Origin: Nisaea acidiphila
GTDB lineage: Bacteria; Pseudomonadota; Alphaproteobacteria; Thalassobaculales; Thalassobaculaceae
Reading direction: 5' to 3'
DNA: 64,000 nucleotides
NCBI RefSeq assembly: GCF_024662015.1
Contig: NZ_CP102480.1
Coordinates: forward strand, 4,086,501 to 4,150,500
Numbering within the stretch: the first letter of the stretch is position 1; every line of letters begins with the position of its first letter. Shown here piece by piece: positions 1 to 8,845 of this stretch. Both the position numbers and the translations under genes were made by a program. Under the pieces are notes generated by a model. That model did no database searches. It was not told the origin of the DNA and saw only the letters and a program-made list of their open reading frames with translations.

Positions 1-255
1 ATTGTCTTCCTCGGGGTCTACGGGATTACCGGTACCCAGCGGCCCACCTTCCTCAGCAAACCCTTCTTCATCGTGTGGGGCGGTTTCGTGGTGATCTCAT
101 TCGGCGCCTTCCTGCTCGGATGGATGTTGATGTCGGTTTTCACCCTCTCCTGGATATTCCCGGACACGGTGCTTTTCCGTTTCGGTCTGACGGCGACCCT
201 GTTCCCGGCGGCGGCGTGGATCTTCGTTCGCATCCACCGGTATCTGGTGCGATGA
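1..255 (+). CDS. mreD: Rod shape-determining protein MreD, C-terminal part (5' end outside window)
   Basis: The frame is open from the first base and ends in TGA, giving about 84 hydrophobic residues. It has at least two membrane segments and a short basic end (RIHRYLVR). MreD is a small polytopic inner-membrane protein of the elongasome that works with MreB, MreC, RodA and PBP2. Identity rests mainly on position: it sits 7 bases before a PBP2 gene followed by rodA, the standard mreBCD-mrdAB order. The terminal fragment has few diagnostic residues, so another small membrane protein cannot be excluded from sequence alone. Confidence 0.72.
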   Translation: MVFLGVYGITGTQRPTFLSKPFFIVWGGFVVISFGAFLLGWMLMSVFTLSWIFPDTVLFRFGLTATLFPAAAWIFVRIHRYLVR

Positions 256-262
256 TAGAGCG

Positions 263-2269
263 ATGAAGAACCCCAAGGATCAGGATACCAAACGGGCCTT
301 CACCCGCCGCTCGCTGCTTCTCGGCGCCGGCCAGCTTGGCCTTGTCGGGGCGCTTGGCGCGCGACTCTATTATCTGCAGGTCGTCGAGGCGGAGCGGTAC
401 CGCACGCTGTCGGAAGAAAACCAGTTCAACCTCGAACTTCTGCCGCCGACCCGCGGCCTGATCCTCGACCGGAACGGCATCGAGATCGCGGCCAACGAGG
501 ATAATTTCCGCGTCGACCTGGTTCCCGAACAGACGAGTGACGTGCGGGCGACGATCGATGCGCTGCGTCAGATCGTCCATGTCGACGACTGGAACATAAA
601 GCGCGTCCTGAAAGAGGTCTCGCGCAAACGCAGCTTCGTGCCGGTGACTGTGGTCGAGAACCTCACCCGCGAGGATATCAGCCGGGTCGCCGTCAACGCG
701 CCCTACCTGCCGGGCGTCCGGATCGAGGAGGGGCGCTCGCGCTTCTACCCATACGGCTCCAGCGCGGTGAACGTGACCGGCTATGTCGCGGCGGTGTCCG
801 ACAGCGAGCTGACCGGCGATCCCGTACTGGAACTCCCCGACTTCCGTATCGGCAAGAGCGGCGTCGAGAAGCTGTATGACGAGAAGATGCGCGGCTCGGC
901 CGGACGGCGGCAGGTGGAAGTGAACGCGCTCGGCCGGATCATTCGCAAGTTGCCGGGCGACGAGGGGCAGCCGGGCCAGAACATCCGGCTCACTCTTGAC
1001 ATGTCGCTGCAGGCCTACGCCCATGACCGTCTGGCTCTTGGGACCTCCGAGCGGGTGCCGATCGCGGATATCCGCGTGCAGGAGGCGCTCGCCCGTCAGG
1101 GGGTGCCGAAGCGCTATCTGGAGAACGAGGACGGTACCGTCTTTCTCGACAAGGACGGCAGCATCGTCCCGGGCGAGAGCGGCGGCGCGGTCGTCATGGA
1201 TGTCCATACCGGCGAGATCCATGCGCTGGTCTCGACACCCGGTTTCGACCCGAACAATTTCAACAAGGGACTGAGCGCGCGCGACTGGGAGGACCTGCTC
1301 TCCAATCCGCGTCACCCGATGACGAACAAGGCCATTGCGGGAACCTACCCGCCTGGCTCGACCTTCAAGATGGTCGTTGCGCTGGCGGCTCTGGAGGCCG
1401 GCGTGGCGGGGCCGGAGACGCGGGTCTTCTGCAACGGTCACATGGATCTCGGAAATGCCCGGTTCCATTGCTGGAAGCGGTGGGGACACGGCCATATGGA
1501 TGTCGTGTCCGCGCTGGAACAGAGCTGCGACGTCTATTTCTACGAGGTGGCGAAGCGTGTCGGGATCGACCGGATCGCGGATATGGCACGCCGTTTCGGG
1601 CTCGGCGAGAGTCTCGAGATCGAACTGCCGGGCGAGCGCAGTGGTCTGATTCCCACGAAGGAATGGAAGCTCGCGGTCATCGGCGAGCGCTGGCAGAAGG
1701 GGGAAACCCTGGTGACCGGCATCGGACAGGGCTTCGTGCTTGCCACCCCGTTGCAGCTCGCGGTGATGACCTCGCGAATGGTCAATGGCGGATACGCCGT
1801 GAAACCCTCTCTGGTGCGCAAGCCCGACGGAGCCGGCGAGGCGCCGGCGAAGCTCAATGTTTCGCGCTCCCATCTTTCCTACGTCCTGGAAGGCATGCGC
1901 CGGGTCGTAAACGGACAGCGCGGCACGGCCCGCAAGGCGCAGATCCCGGGTGCCGATTTCGAGGTCGGCGGGAAGACCGGAACGGCCCAGGTGCGCCGGA
2001 TCACCAAAGCCGAGCGCGCCGCTGGCGTCATCGACAACGAGGACTTGCCCTGGCACCGGCGGGATCACGGTCTCTTTGTCGGTTATGCGCCGGCCAAGGC
2101 GCCACGCTACGCGGTGGCAGTCGTCCTTGAGCATGGTGGCGGCAGCAAGTACGCGGTCCCGGTCGCGCGGGATATCCTCGCCCGGGCGATGGAGCGGGAC
2201 GGACTGAAATCCTCGGAGGCGGACCCGGTCCAGATCCTGCCCGACGGCGATCAGACGGAGCGGGGATAG
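263..2269 (+). CDS. mrdA: Penicillin-binding protein 2 (peptidoglycan D,D-transpeptidase MrdA)
   Basis: This 668-residue class B PBP cross-links peptidoglycan during cell elongation with RodA as its glycosyltransferase partner. A membrane anchor lies near residues 14-38, followed by the PBP dimerisation domain and the transpeptidase domain. All three active-site motifs are visible: STFK with the acyl-accepting Ser near residue 366, SCD near 421 (the SxD form usual in PBP2) and KTG near 571. Length is normal for the family. It starts 7 bases after mreD and ends 3 bases before rodA, so these genes are co-transcribed. Confidence 0.95.
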   Translation: MKNPKDQDTKRAFTRRSLLLGAGQLGLVGALGARLYYLQVVEAERYRTLSEENQFNLELLPPTRGLILDRNGIEIAANEDNFRVDLVPEQTSDVRATIDALRQIVHVDDWNIKRVLKEVSRKRSFVPVTVVENLTREDISRVAVNAPYLPGVRIEEGRSRFYPYGSSAVNVTGYVAAVSDSELTGDPVLELPDFRIGKSGVEKLYDEKMRGSAGRRQVEVNALGRIIRKLPGDEGQPGQNIRLTLDMSLQAYAHDRLALGTSERVPIADIRVQEALARQGVPKRYLENEDGTVFLDKDGSIVPGESGGAVVMDVHTGEIHALVSTPGFDPNNFNKGLSARDWEDLLSNPRHPMTNKAIAGTYPPGSTFKMVVALAALEAGVAGPETRVFCNGHMDLGNARFHCWKRWGHGHMDVVSALEQSCDVYFYEVAKRVGIDRIADMARRFGLGESLEIELPGERSGLIPTKEWKLAVIGERWQKGETLVTGIGQGFVLATPLQLAVMTSRMVNGGYAVKPSLVRKPDGAGEAPAKLNVSRSHLSYVLEGMRRVVNGQRGTARKAQIPGADFEVGGKTGTAQVRRITKAERAAGVIDNEDLPWHRRDHGLFVGYAPAKAPRYAVAVVLEHGGGSKYAVPVARDILARAMERDGLKSSEADPVQILPDGDQTERG

Positions 2270-2272
2270 GCG

Positions 2273-3436
2273 ATGGCGATCGGAATGCCGTCCAGCTCAC
2301 TCAATCCGCCGGAGCTGACTCTGGGGAGCAAGCTGCAGCAGATCAACTGGGGTCTGATCCTCCTGCTGGTGCTGATCTCCTCGGTCGGCTTCGCGATGCT
2401 CTATTCGGCGGCGAACGGCAGCTGGACGCCGTGGGCCGTGCGGCAGGCGATCCGCTTCGGGGTCGGACTGGTGATCACGCTTGGCATCGCGCTGATCGAT
2501 ATCCGCTTCCTGCTGCGCTGGTCTTATCTCTTCTACTTCCTTTCCCTCGGCCTGCTTGGCGTGGTCGAGATTGCGGGCGAGATCGGCATGGGCGCGCAGC
2601 GCTGGATCGATCTCGGTTTCTTCCGCCTGCAGCCCTCGGAACTGATGAAACTCGCGCTGGTGCTAGCGCTGGCACGCTATTTCCATCACCTGACCTATGA
2701 GGAGGTCGGGCGGATCCGCAGCCTGTTCGTGCCGCTCTTTCTCGTCTTCGCGCCGGCCGTTCTGGTGCTGCGGCAGCCCGACCTCGGCACGGCGGGCATG
2801 ATCATTCTCGGCGGCGGCGCGATCTTCTTCCTCGCAGGCGTCCGGATGTGGAAGTTCATCACCGTGCTGGTGCTCGGCCTCTCGGCGATCCCGGTCGGCT
2901 GGCAGTTCCTGCATACCTACCAGAAGAACCGCATCCTCACCTTCATCAATCCGGAGAACGATCCGCTGGGGGCGGGGTACCATATCCTGCAATCCAAGAT
3001 CGCCCTCGGCTCCGGAGGTCTCTTCGGCAAGGGCTTCCTGCAGGGCTCGCAGAGCCACCTGAACTTCCTGCCGGAGAAGCAGACCGACTTCATCTTCACC
3101 ATGCTCGCGGAGGAAATGGGCCTCGCGGGCGCCGTGTTCCTGCTGCTGCTTTATGTGCTCGCCCTCGGTTACGGCTTCGCCATCGCGCTGCGCAGTTCGA
3201 GCCAGTTCGGCCGCTTGCTGGCGCTCGGCACGACGACGACGCTGTTCCTCTATGTCTTCATCAATATAGCCATGGTGATGGGGCTTATCCCGGTGGTCGG
3301 CGTGCCGCTGCCACTGATCTCATACGGTGGCACCGCGATGCTCACGGCGATGATCGGCTTCGGCCTGATTATCAACTGCTACGTACACCGCGACGTGGAA
3401 ATCGGCCGGCAAGGCCTCGAGGATCACCAAAGCTGA
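2273..3436 (+). CDS. rodA: Rod shape-determining protein RodA (SEDS peptidoglycan glycosyltransferase)
   Basis: This is a 387-residue polytopic membrane protein of the SEDS family (RodA/FtsW/SpoVE), with about ten hydrophobic segments. It polymerises lipid II into glycan strands during lateral wall growth, paired with PBP2. Family signatures seen include the FLPEKQTDFIFTMLAEEMG region in the large extracytoplasmic loop and the PLPLISYGGT motif near the C terminus. It directly follows mrdA with a 3-base gap, the usual mrdA-rodA coupling. The start ATG at 2273 fits that spacing; a second ATG at 2285 is possible. Confidence 0.95.
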   Translation: MAIGMPSSSLNPPELTLGSKLQQINWGLILLLVLISSVGFAMLYSAANGSWTPWAVRQAIRFGVGLVITLGIALIDIRFLLRWSYLFYFLSLGLLGVVEIAGEIGMGAQRWIDLGFFRLQPSELMKLALVLALARYFHHLTYEEVGRIRSLFVPLFLVFAPAVLVLRQPDLGTAGMIILGGGAIFFLAGVRMWKFITVLVLGLSAIPVGWQFLHTYQKNRILTFINPENDPLGAGYHILQSKIALGSGGLFGKGFLQGSQSHLNFLPEKQTDFIFTMLAEEMGLAGAVFLLLLYVLALGYGFAIALRSSSQFGRLLALGTTTTLFLYVFINIAMVMGLIPVVGVPLPLISYGGTAMLTAMIGFGLIINCYVHRDVEIGRQGLEDHQS

Positions 3437-3589
3437 ATCCCCGGTGTTCCCTTCGGTGCGCTGCGGTTTCCCCTGAGCCTTTTCGAAACCGGGATTGATG
3501 GACTTTTAGGCGATTTTAGGGGTAAACTTTTCCGGCTGAGATCCTGCCTATGCCGCGCCATTGTCGCGGCTCGGCGAACAGAATGAGCG

Positions 3590-4153
3590 GTGCGCGTGGA
3601 CAAACTCGAACGGAAGAGCCTCAAGATTCTCGCCGACTCGACGCGTGAGAGTCACGGCGACAGCGATCTTACCCGTAATCTCGAAGCTGCCGCCAAAACC
3701 GGAAACCGCGATCACTACGATCGGGCCAGGGACACTTTCGAATCCCTGCCGCCGGAACAGAAACGCACCATCGGCGCCGGCGCGGTGTCGCAGGCCGAAA
3801 CCGTCAAGGTCAAGATGAAGCGCCGCAAGGCGGCCGCCAAGCCCGCGCCGCAGCCGGAAGATCCGGGCGCGGTCAGTGTCGACTGGCTGCTCGGCAAGAG
3901 CGAAGAGGGGCCGAAGGCGCCGCCGAAGACGGAAGCCAAGTACCGCGACCGCAAGAAGACCGAGCCGACCCAGCAGGCCGCGCTCCCGGACGAGGAGGAG
4001 GGCGGCTGGAACTGGAAGGCGCTGCCGGACGATCCTCTCTACAAGAAGAACGGGGCAAAGGATCCGTTGCAGGAACTGCGCGAGCAGATGCTGGGCTCCG
4101 GCCAGGGCACGACCTGGCGCCGCTCCCTGCCGTCCGGCGAGCAGCCGAAGTAA
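3590..4153 (+). CDS. Hypothetical charged, probably cytoplasmic protein
   Basis: This 187-residue protein is very hydrophilic, rich in Lys, Glu, Pro and Ala, with no signal peptide or membrane segment. The N-terminal 60 residues look helical (ending in a SLPPEQKRTI segment). The middle is a low-complexity Lys/Pro linker, and a Trp-containing stretch (GGWNWKALPDDPLYKK) lies toward the end. I do not recognise the family. The start is a GTG at 3590, with another GTG two codons later. It lies 153 bases after rodA on the same strand and could be the tail gene of the shape operon or have its own promoter. Confidence 0.6.
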   Translation: MRVDKLERKSLKILADSTRESHGDSDLTRNLEAAAKTGNRDHYDRARDTFESLPPEQKRTIGAGAVSQAETVKVKMKRRKAAAKPAPQPEDPGAVSVDWLLGKSEEGPKAPPKTEAKYRDRKKTEPTQQAALPDEEEGGWNWKALPDDPLYKKNGAKDPLQELREQMLGSGQGTTWRRSLPSGEQPK

Positions 4154-4273
4154 GCGGAAACACCGTCACTTGCGTACAGTCGCGGCAGGCCTTCCGGGGC
4201 TGTCGAAAAACCGTCACCGAAGGCTTGCAATCCGGAACGCGCTCCGGTATCAATCCGCTCCTTCGATACGGGC

Positions 4274-4349
<76 letters not shown>

Positions 4350-4381
4350 CTTTCCGCCAAATTCAAGACAACCGCATCGCT

Positions 4382-5854
4382 CTAGGCGAAGCGTAGAGCT
4401 TTGCCGGCGGCCGGGCTTTGCAGGCCATGTTCCGAGGTGGAACGCGCCTGTGAGAAGACCGCTCCGATACCGATCAGGACCGGCCGTTCGTAACCCGTGA
4501 GCCTGATCCCTTCCGCCAGATCCGCCAGCGACCCGATCCAGCGCTGCTCTTCCGGCCGACTGACGTCCCTTACGATGGCGGCCGGCGTCTCGGGCGCGAG
4601 GCCCGAGGCCAGCAGCCGCTCGGCAATGCGGCCGGCGGTACGGCCGCCCATATAGAACAGGGTCGTGGTTGAAGGATCCGCTAGTCCATTCCAGTCGAGA
4701 TATTCCGGCAGGCCGCCATTGCGGGAATGGCCGGTGACAAAGCGAACCGACTGCGCGCTATCCCTGTGGGTGAGGGAAACGCCGAAAGCCGAGGCCAGGG
4801 CGGCACCCGCGGTAATGCCGGGAACGACGGAGACAGCAATGCCTGCGCGCTCCAGCACCGCGATTTCCTCACCTGCGCGGCCGAAGATCATCGGGTCGCC
4901 GGATTTCAGGCGCACGACGTGTTTGCCCTGGCTGGCCAGTTTCACCATCAGGGCGTTGATATCTTCCTGGCGGCAGGAAGTCCGTCCTCCACGCTTGCCG
5001 ACCAGCATGCGCCGTGCTTCCCGGCGGGCCATCTCGAGCACCTCGTTGGAGACCAGGTCGTCGAACAGGATCACGTCGGCGGATTGCAGCGCCCGCACCG
5101 CCTTCATCGTGATGAGGTCCGGATCGCCGGGCCCGGCACCGACCAAAGTCACGCGTCCCGCGGGCGTTTGTGCGGCAGAAGCCGCGACAGCGTCCTGTTC
5201 GGCATCGTCCGAGCCCGGCAGCCGGCCGGAGAAGGCCCGGTCCACGAAACGCTCCCAGGCCGCGCGGCGTCCGCCGCCCGGAGCGAAACGCGCCATGACG
5301 TCCCCGCGGATGCGTTCCGCGGTTCGCCCCCAGGCCGCCAAGGCGCGGGGGAGCACCGTTTCGATCCGCCGCCGCACGGCCTGGCCGAGGATCGGCGCGG
5401 CGCCGCTGGTGGAGATCCCGACTACGACCGGCGAGCGGTTCACGATGGAACCGAACTGGACCTGGCAGTAGTCCGGGCGGTCGATCACGTTGGTGATGCA
5501 GCCGGCTCCGGTGCCCGCTCTAAAGAAGAGTGCCGCCTCCTCGTCGCTTTCCGCATCGCAGATCGCGAAGGTCATGCCCGTCAGGTCCTCCTCGCGCCAG
5601 TCGCGGGAGACATGCATGATCCGCCCGGCCGCGAGGTCAGTCGCGAATAGTTCGCGCATTTCGGAGGAGAGCATGCCGGCGAAGACCGTGACCCACGCGC
5701 CGCTCGCCGCCAGCAACTCGGCTTTCCAGGCGGCGGCTTCGCTGCCGCCGGCGACCAGGACGGGCTTTTCCTGCAGATTGCAGAAGATCGGCAGGACCGA
5801 TAGCGGTTCCATCCGGGCAGGGCGGCGGTCAGCCGGCTTTCTGTCGGTGCGCAT
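4382..5854 (-). CDS. cysG: Siroheme synthase CysG (precorrin-2 dehydrogenase/ferrochelatase + uroporphyrinogen III methyltransferase)
   Basis: A 490-residue bifunctional enzyme making siroheme, the cofactor of the NirB nitrite reductase encoded upstream. The N-terminal domain begins MEPLSVLPIFCNLQ with the dinucleotide-binding VLVAGGSEAA and carries out oxidation and iron insertion. The C-terminal half is the SAM-dependent methyltransferase, with VGAGPGDPDLIT, the DVILFDDLVS segment and VVPGITAG. I chose the ATG at 5854 because AGAGGA lies about 9 bases before it; this overlaps the nasA end by 26 bases. The ATG at 5812 would give 476 residues and no overlap, but lacks a clear ribosome site. 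It is the last gene of the nitrate operon. Confidence 0.93.
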   Translation of the reverse strand: MRTDRKPADRRPARMEPLSVLPIFCNLQEKPVLVAGGSEAAAWKAELLAASGAWVTVFAGMLSSEMRELFATDLAAGRIMHVSRDWREEDLTGMTFAICDAESDEEAALFFRAGTGAGCITNVIDRPDYCQVQFGSIVNRSPVVVGISTSGAAPILGQAVRRRIETVLPRALAAWGRTAERIRGDVMARFAPGGGRRAAWERFVDRAFSGRLPGSDDAEQDAVAASAAQTPAGRVTLVGAGPGDPDLITMKAVRALQSADVILFDDLVSNEVLEMARREARRMLVGKRGGRTSCRQEDINALMVKLASQGKHVVRLKSGDPMIFGRAGEEIAVLERAGIAVSVVPGITAGAALASAFGVSLTHRDSAQSVRFVTGHSRNGGLPEYLDWNGLADPSTTTLFYMGGRTAGRIAERLLASGLAPETPAAIVRDVSRPEEQRWIGSLADLAEGIRLTGYERPVLIGIGAVFSQARSTSEHGLQSPAAGKALRFA

Positions 5855-8486
5855 GATCGATGATCCTCTGGATTTCACCGCGGCAGGAACCGCAATTTGT
5901 GCCGGCGGAAAGACATTCGCCGACCTCTTCCACGGTCGCCGCCGTGCCGTCGCCGATAGCCGTGGCAATCCGGTTGAAGCCGACGCCGAAGCAGGAACAG
6001 ACGATTGCCCCTTCCTCGACCTCGCCGGCGCCCGGCCGCCCCGCCAGGGTATGGAGACGGTCCTGCGGGCGTTCGAAAACGGTGGTGAGCAGTCCGGCCG
6101 CCCAGTTTCGCGAGGCCGGGACCGGTTCCGGGGCAACGAACAGGGCGCCGATGAGCCGGGAGCCCTCGAACGCGGCGAAACGGCGCTGCCCGCTCCGCGC
6201 GTCGACAAAGGACAGAATCTGCTGCTCTCCGGACATTCCGAAGAGGGCGCGCGTATAACTTTGCCAGTCCTCCGGAGCACGCTCGCCGGCAAGTTCTAGG
6301 CGCCATCCTCCTTCCGCCGCCGCGAGCGCCCAGTAGTCGGCATCGGCGGCCGGGCGGTCACGCAGGACCGCGAACCCGTACCATGCAGCCCGAACCGGCG
6401 TAACGGTGACCGGTGCGCTCTTCGCGGCCGGTTGTCCCGAGACAGGATCGGTGTCCGGGCGAATGACGGCGCCGATACGGCCTTTGCTGGAGAGCTGCCC
6501 GGTCCAGTGCATCGGTGCGAAGAGGCTGCCCCGGGCCACACGGTCCGAACGGAACACGCGTAGCAGCGCGCTTCCGAATGGGGAGTCGATGCGTGCCAGT
6601 CCGGCCTCTTCGAGGCCGACCGCATCCGCGTCCGCGGGATGGATCTGCAGGAACGGTTCGGCGATATGCCGGGAAAGCCGCGGCGATTTGCCGGTCCGGG
6701 TCATGGTGTGCCAGTGATCCCGTACGCGGCCGGTATTCAGACGGAAGGAGCCGTCCAGCGGCATTTTCCGTTCCGGCGGCCGAACCGGCAGCATCCGGGC
6801 ACGGCCGTCCGCGGTGGTGAAGCCGCCATTGACGAATTGCCGCCCGGTTGCTCCATCTTCAAGCGGCCATTGCACCGGCGCCATCGCCTCGTAATCCTCT
6901 GCCGCGATGTCCCTATGCTCCGCCAGCGAGAAGACACGGTCGCCGTCGTTGCGGAAGGCCGAGAGGCGCGCATGTTCCCGATAGATTTCGGTGGGCGAGC
7001 GATGGGGGAACGCCTCCGCGAAGCCCATCCGCCGCGCTACCTCATTGACGATCCACCAGTCGTGACGGGCGTCTCCGGGTGCCGGGAGAAACGGGCGCTG
7101 ACGGGAGATCCGGCGTTCGGAGTTGGTCACGGTACCGTCCTTCTCGCCCCAGGCGGTAGCCGGAAGCAGGACATTGGCATGGCGGGTCGTGTCGGTCTCC
7201 GACATCACGTCGCTGACCACGACGAAGGGGCAATCGGCCAGCGCCTTTTCGACAAGGTCGGCATTCGGAAGGCTGTCCGCAGGGTTCGTCGCCATCACCC
7301 AGAGCGCCTTGATCCGGCCGTCGGCCACCGCGTCGAACAATTCGACGGCCTTCAGACCCGGCCGCTCCGCCACCCGGTCGCTCTGCCAGAATTCGCCGAC
7401 AATCGCCCGCGCTTCCGGGTCGCCGAGATCCATATGGGCCGCCAGCTGGTTGGCGAGCCCGCCGACCTCCCGTCCGCCCATCGCGTTCGGCTGTCCTGTG
7501 ACGGAGAACGGACCGGCTCCCGGACGTCCGATCCGGCCGGTCGCAAGGTGGCAATTGATGATCGCATTCACCTTGTCCGTACCGGAGGCGGACTGGTTCA
7601 CGCCCTGGCTGTAGACGGTGACGACGCGATCCGTCATCGCGAAGGAACTGTAGAAGTCCTCGATCTCCCGGGCCGGAAGTCCGGTTGCGCCGGCAACGGC
7701 CTCCACCGTCCATTCCGACGCCGATCCCAGCGCGTCGTCGAAGCCGGAGGTGTGACGGGCGATATAGTCGCGGTTGATGGCGCCGCATTCGAAGAGGAAA
7801 CGAAGCAGTCCGTTGAACAATGCCGCGTCGCTGTCGCCGTCAAGCGCAAGATGCAGGTCGGCGGACTCTCCGGTCACGGTCCGTCGCGGATCGATTACGA
7901 CGATTTTCATTCCGGGGCGCCGTTCGCGCGCTGCCATCACCCTCTGGAACAGGACCGGGTGGCACCAGGCAAGATTGGAGCCGACGAGGACGAGCAGGTC
8001 GGCTTCTTCCAGGTCCTCGTAGGTTCCGGGAACGATGTCTTCGCCGAAGGCCCGCTTGTGCCCGGCCACCGAAGACGCCATGCAGAGACGTGAGTTGGTA
8101 TCGATGTTCGCCGAACCGATGAACCCTTTCATCAGCTTGTTGGCGACGTAGTAATCTTCCGTCAGAAGCTGGCCGGAAACATAGAAGGCGACGGAGTCGG
8201 GACCATGCTCGGCGATCGTCTCGGAAAACCGGCTCGCGACGAGCTCCAGGGCTTCGTCCCATGAAGCGCGCGTGCCGCCGATCTCCGGATGCAGCAGCCG
8301 CCCCTCCAGATCTACCGTTTCTCCCAAGGCGCTGCCTTTGGAGCAGAGGCGGCCGTAGTTCGCCGGGTGATCCGGGTCGCCCTCGATCCGGACCGTGCCG
8401 TCCTGCAGCCTGGTTGCGAGCACGCCGCATCCGACCCCGCAATAGGGGCAGGTCGTCCGGACCGTCGCTCCGCTCCGCTCCTTCAC
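5829..8486 (-). CDS. nasA: Assimilatory nitrate reductase, molybdopterin catalytic subunit with C-terminal BFD-like [2Fe-2S] domain
   Basis: An 885-residue cytoplasmic enzyme reducing nitrate to nitrite. The N terminus has the [4Fe-4S] cysteines of the NapA/NasA type (CPYCGVGCG near residues 14-22 and CSKG near 49), followed by molybdopterin domains with the oxidoreductase and dinucleotide-binding folds (LLVLVGSNLAWCHP, VMATNPADSLPNADLV). There is no Tat signal, which fits an assimilatory enzyme. The last 65 residues form a bacterioferritin-associated-ferredoxin-like domain with CSCFG and GTNCGSC, as in Klebsiella-type NasA, probably taking electrons from a partner. It starts 5 bases after nirD ends. 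No separate reductase subunit gene is seen nearby. Confidence 0.95.
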   Translation of the reverse strand: MKERSGATVRTTCPYCGVGCGVLATRLQDGTVRIEGDPDHPANYGRLCSKGSALGETVDLEGRLLHPEIGGTRASWDEALELVASRFSETIAEHGPDSVAFYVSGQLLTEDYYVANKLMKGFIGSANIDTNSRLCMASSVAGHKRAFGEDIVPGTYEDLEEADLLVLVGSNLAWCHPVLFQRVMAARERRPGMKIVVIDPRRTVTGESADLHLALDGDSDAALFNGLLRFLFECGAINRDYIARHTSGFDDALGSASEWTVEAVAGATGLPAREIEDFYSSFAMTDRVVTVYSQGVNQSASGTDKVNAIINCHLATGRIGRPGAGPFSVTGQPNAMGGREVGGLANQLAAHMDLGDPEARAIVGEFWQSDRVAERPGLKAVELFDAVADGRIKALWVMATNPADSLPNADLVEKALADCPFVVVSDVMSETDTTRHANVLLPATAWGEKDGTVTNSERRISRQRPFLPAPGDARHDWWIVNEVARRMGFAEAFPHRSPTEIYREHARLSAFRNDGDRVFSLAEHRDIAAEDYEAMAPVQWPLEDGATGRQFVNGGFTTADGRARMLPVRPPERKMPLDGSFRLNTGRVRDHWHTMTRTGKSPRLSRHIAEPFLQIHPADADAVGLEEAGLARIDSPFGSALLRVFRSDRVARGSLFAPMHWTGQLSSKGRIGAVIRPDTDPVSGQPAAKSAPVTVTPVRAAWYGFAVLRDRPAADADYWALAAAEGGWRLELAGERAPEDWQSYTRALFGMSGEQQILSFVDARSGQRRFAAFEGSRLIGALFVAPEPVPASRNWAAGLLTTVFERPQDRLHTLAGRPGAGEVEEGAIVCSCFGVGFNRIATAIGDGTAATVEEVGECLSAGTNCGSCRGEIQRIIDHAHRQKAG

Positions 8487-8491
8487 CGGCG

Positions 8492-8845
8492 CTACTCTGA
8501 CGGCGCGGCGAGCGAGACGGAAACGAGTCCGTTCTCGTCAGTGCGGACGGCGTAGGTTCGCACGCACCCCTGATCGGTGCCCATGGCGCTGCCGCTCTGC
8601 AGATCGATGACCCAGTTGTGCAGCGGGCAGGTCACAGAGCCGTCATGCACAATCCCCTGGCTGAGCGGCCCGCCCTTGTGCGGACACTTATCGTCGATCG
8701 CATAGACCTTATCGTTCTGGGTGCGGAACACAGCGATCGGCCCGCGCGGCAGAATGATCTGACGTGCGCCCCTGCGAGGGATCTCGGACAGACGCCCGAC
8801 CGTGAACCAGTGCTCGGATTCCATTTTCATCACCATGTCGTTCAT
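8492..8845 (-). CDS. nirD: Nitrite reductase [NAD(P)H] small subunit (Rieske-type)
   Basis: A 117-residue Rieske-fold protein that partners NirB. The cluster-binding motifs are intact: CPHKG and CPLHNW, the C-x-H and C-x2-H pairs. Its ATG overlaps the end of nirB by 4 bases (ATGA), indicating translational coupling. NirBD reduces nitrite to ammonium in the cytoplasm with NADH or NADPH. Confidence 0.95.
   Translation of the reverse strand: MNDMVMKMESEHWFTVGRLSEIPRRGARQIILPRGPIAVFRTQNDKVYAIDDKCPHKGGPLSQGIVHDGSVTCPLHNWVIDLQSGSAMGTDQGCVRTYAVRTDENGLVSVSLAAPSE

Noticed and set aside
140-2134. 664-codon open frame opposite mrdA, and similar long frames opposite nasA (6639-8093), nirB (9493-10827), nrtCD (12235-13497), nrtA (14544-16055), the chemoreceptor and the TonB receptor
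   Set aside because: They are mirror frames of GC-rich genes with strong third-position bias. Their proteins are His/Arg-rich, lack known motifs, and lie opposite genes with intact catalytic residues.
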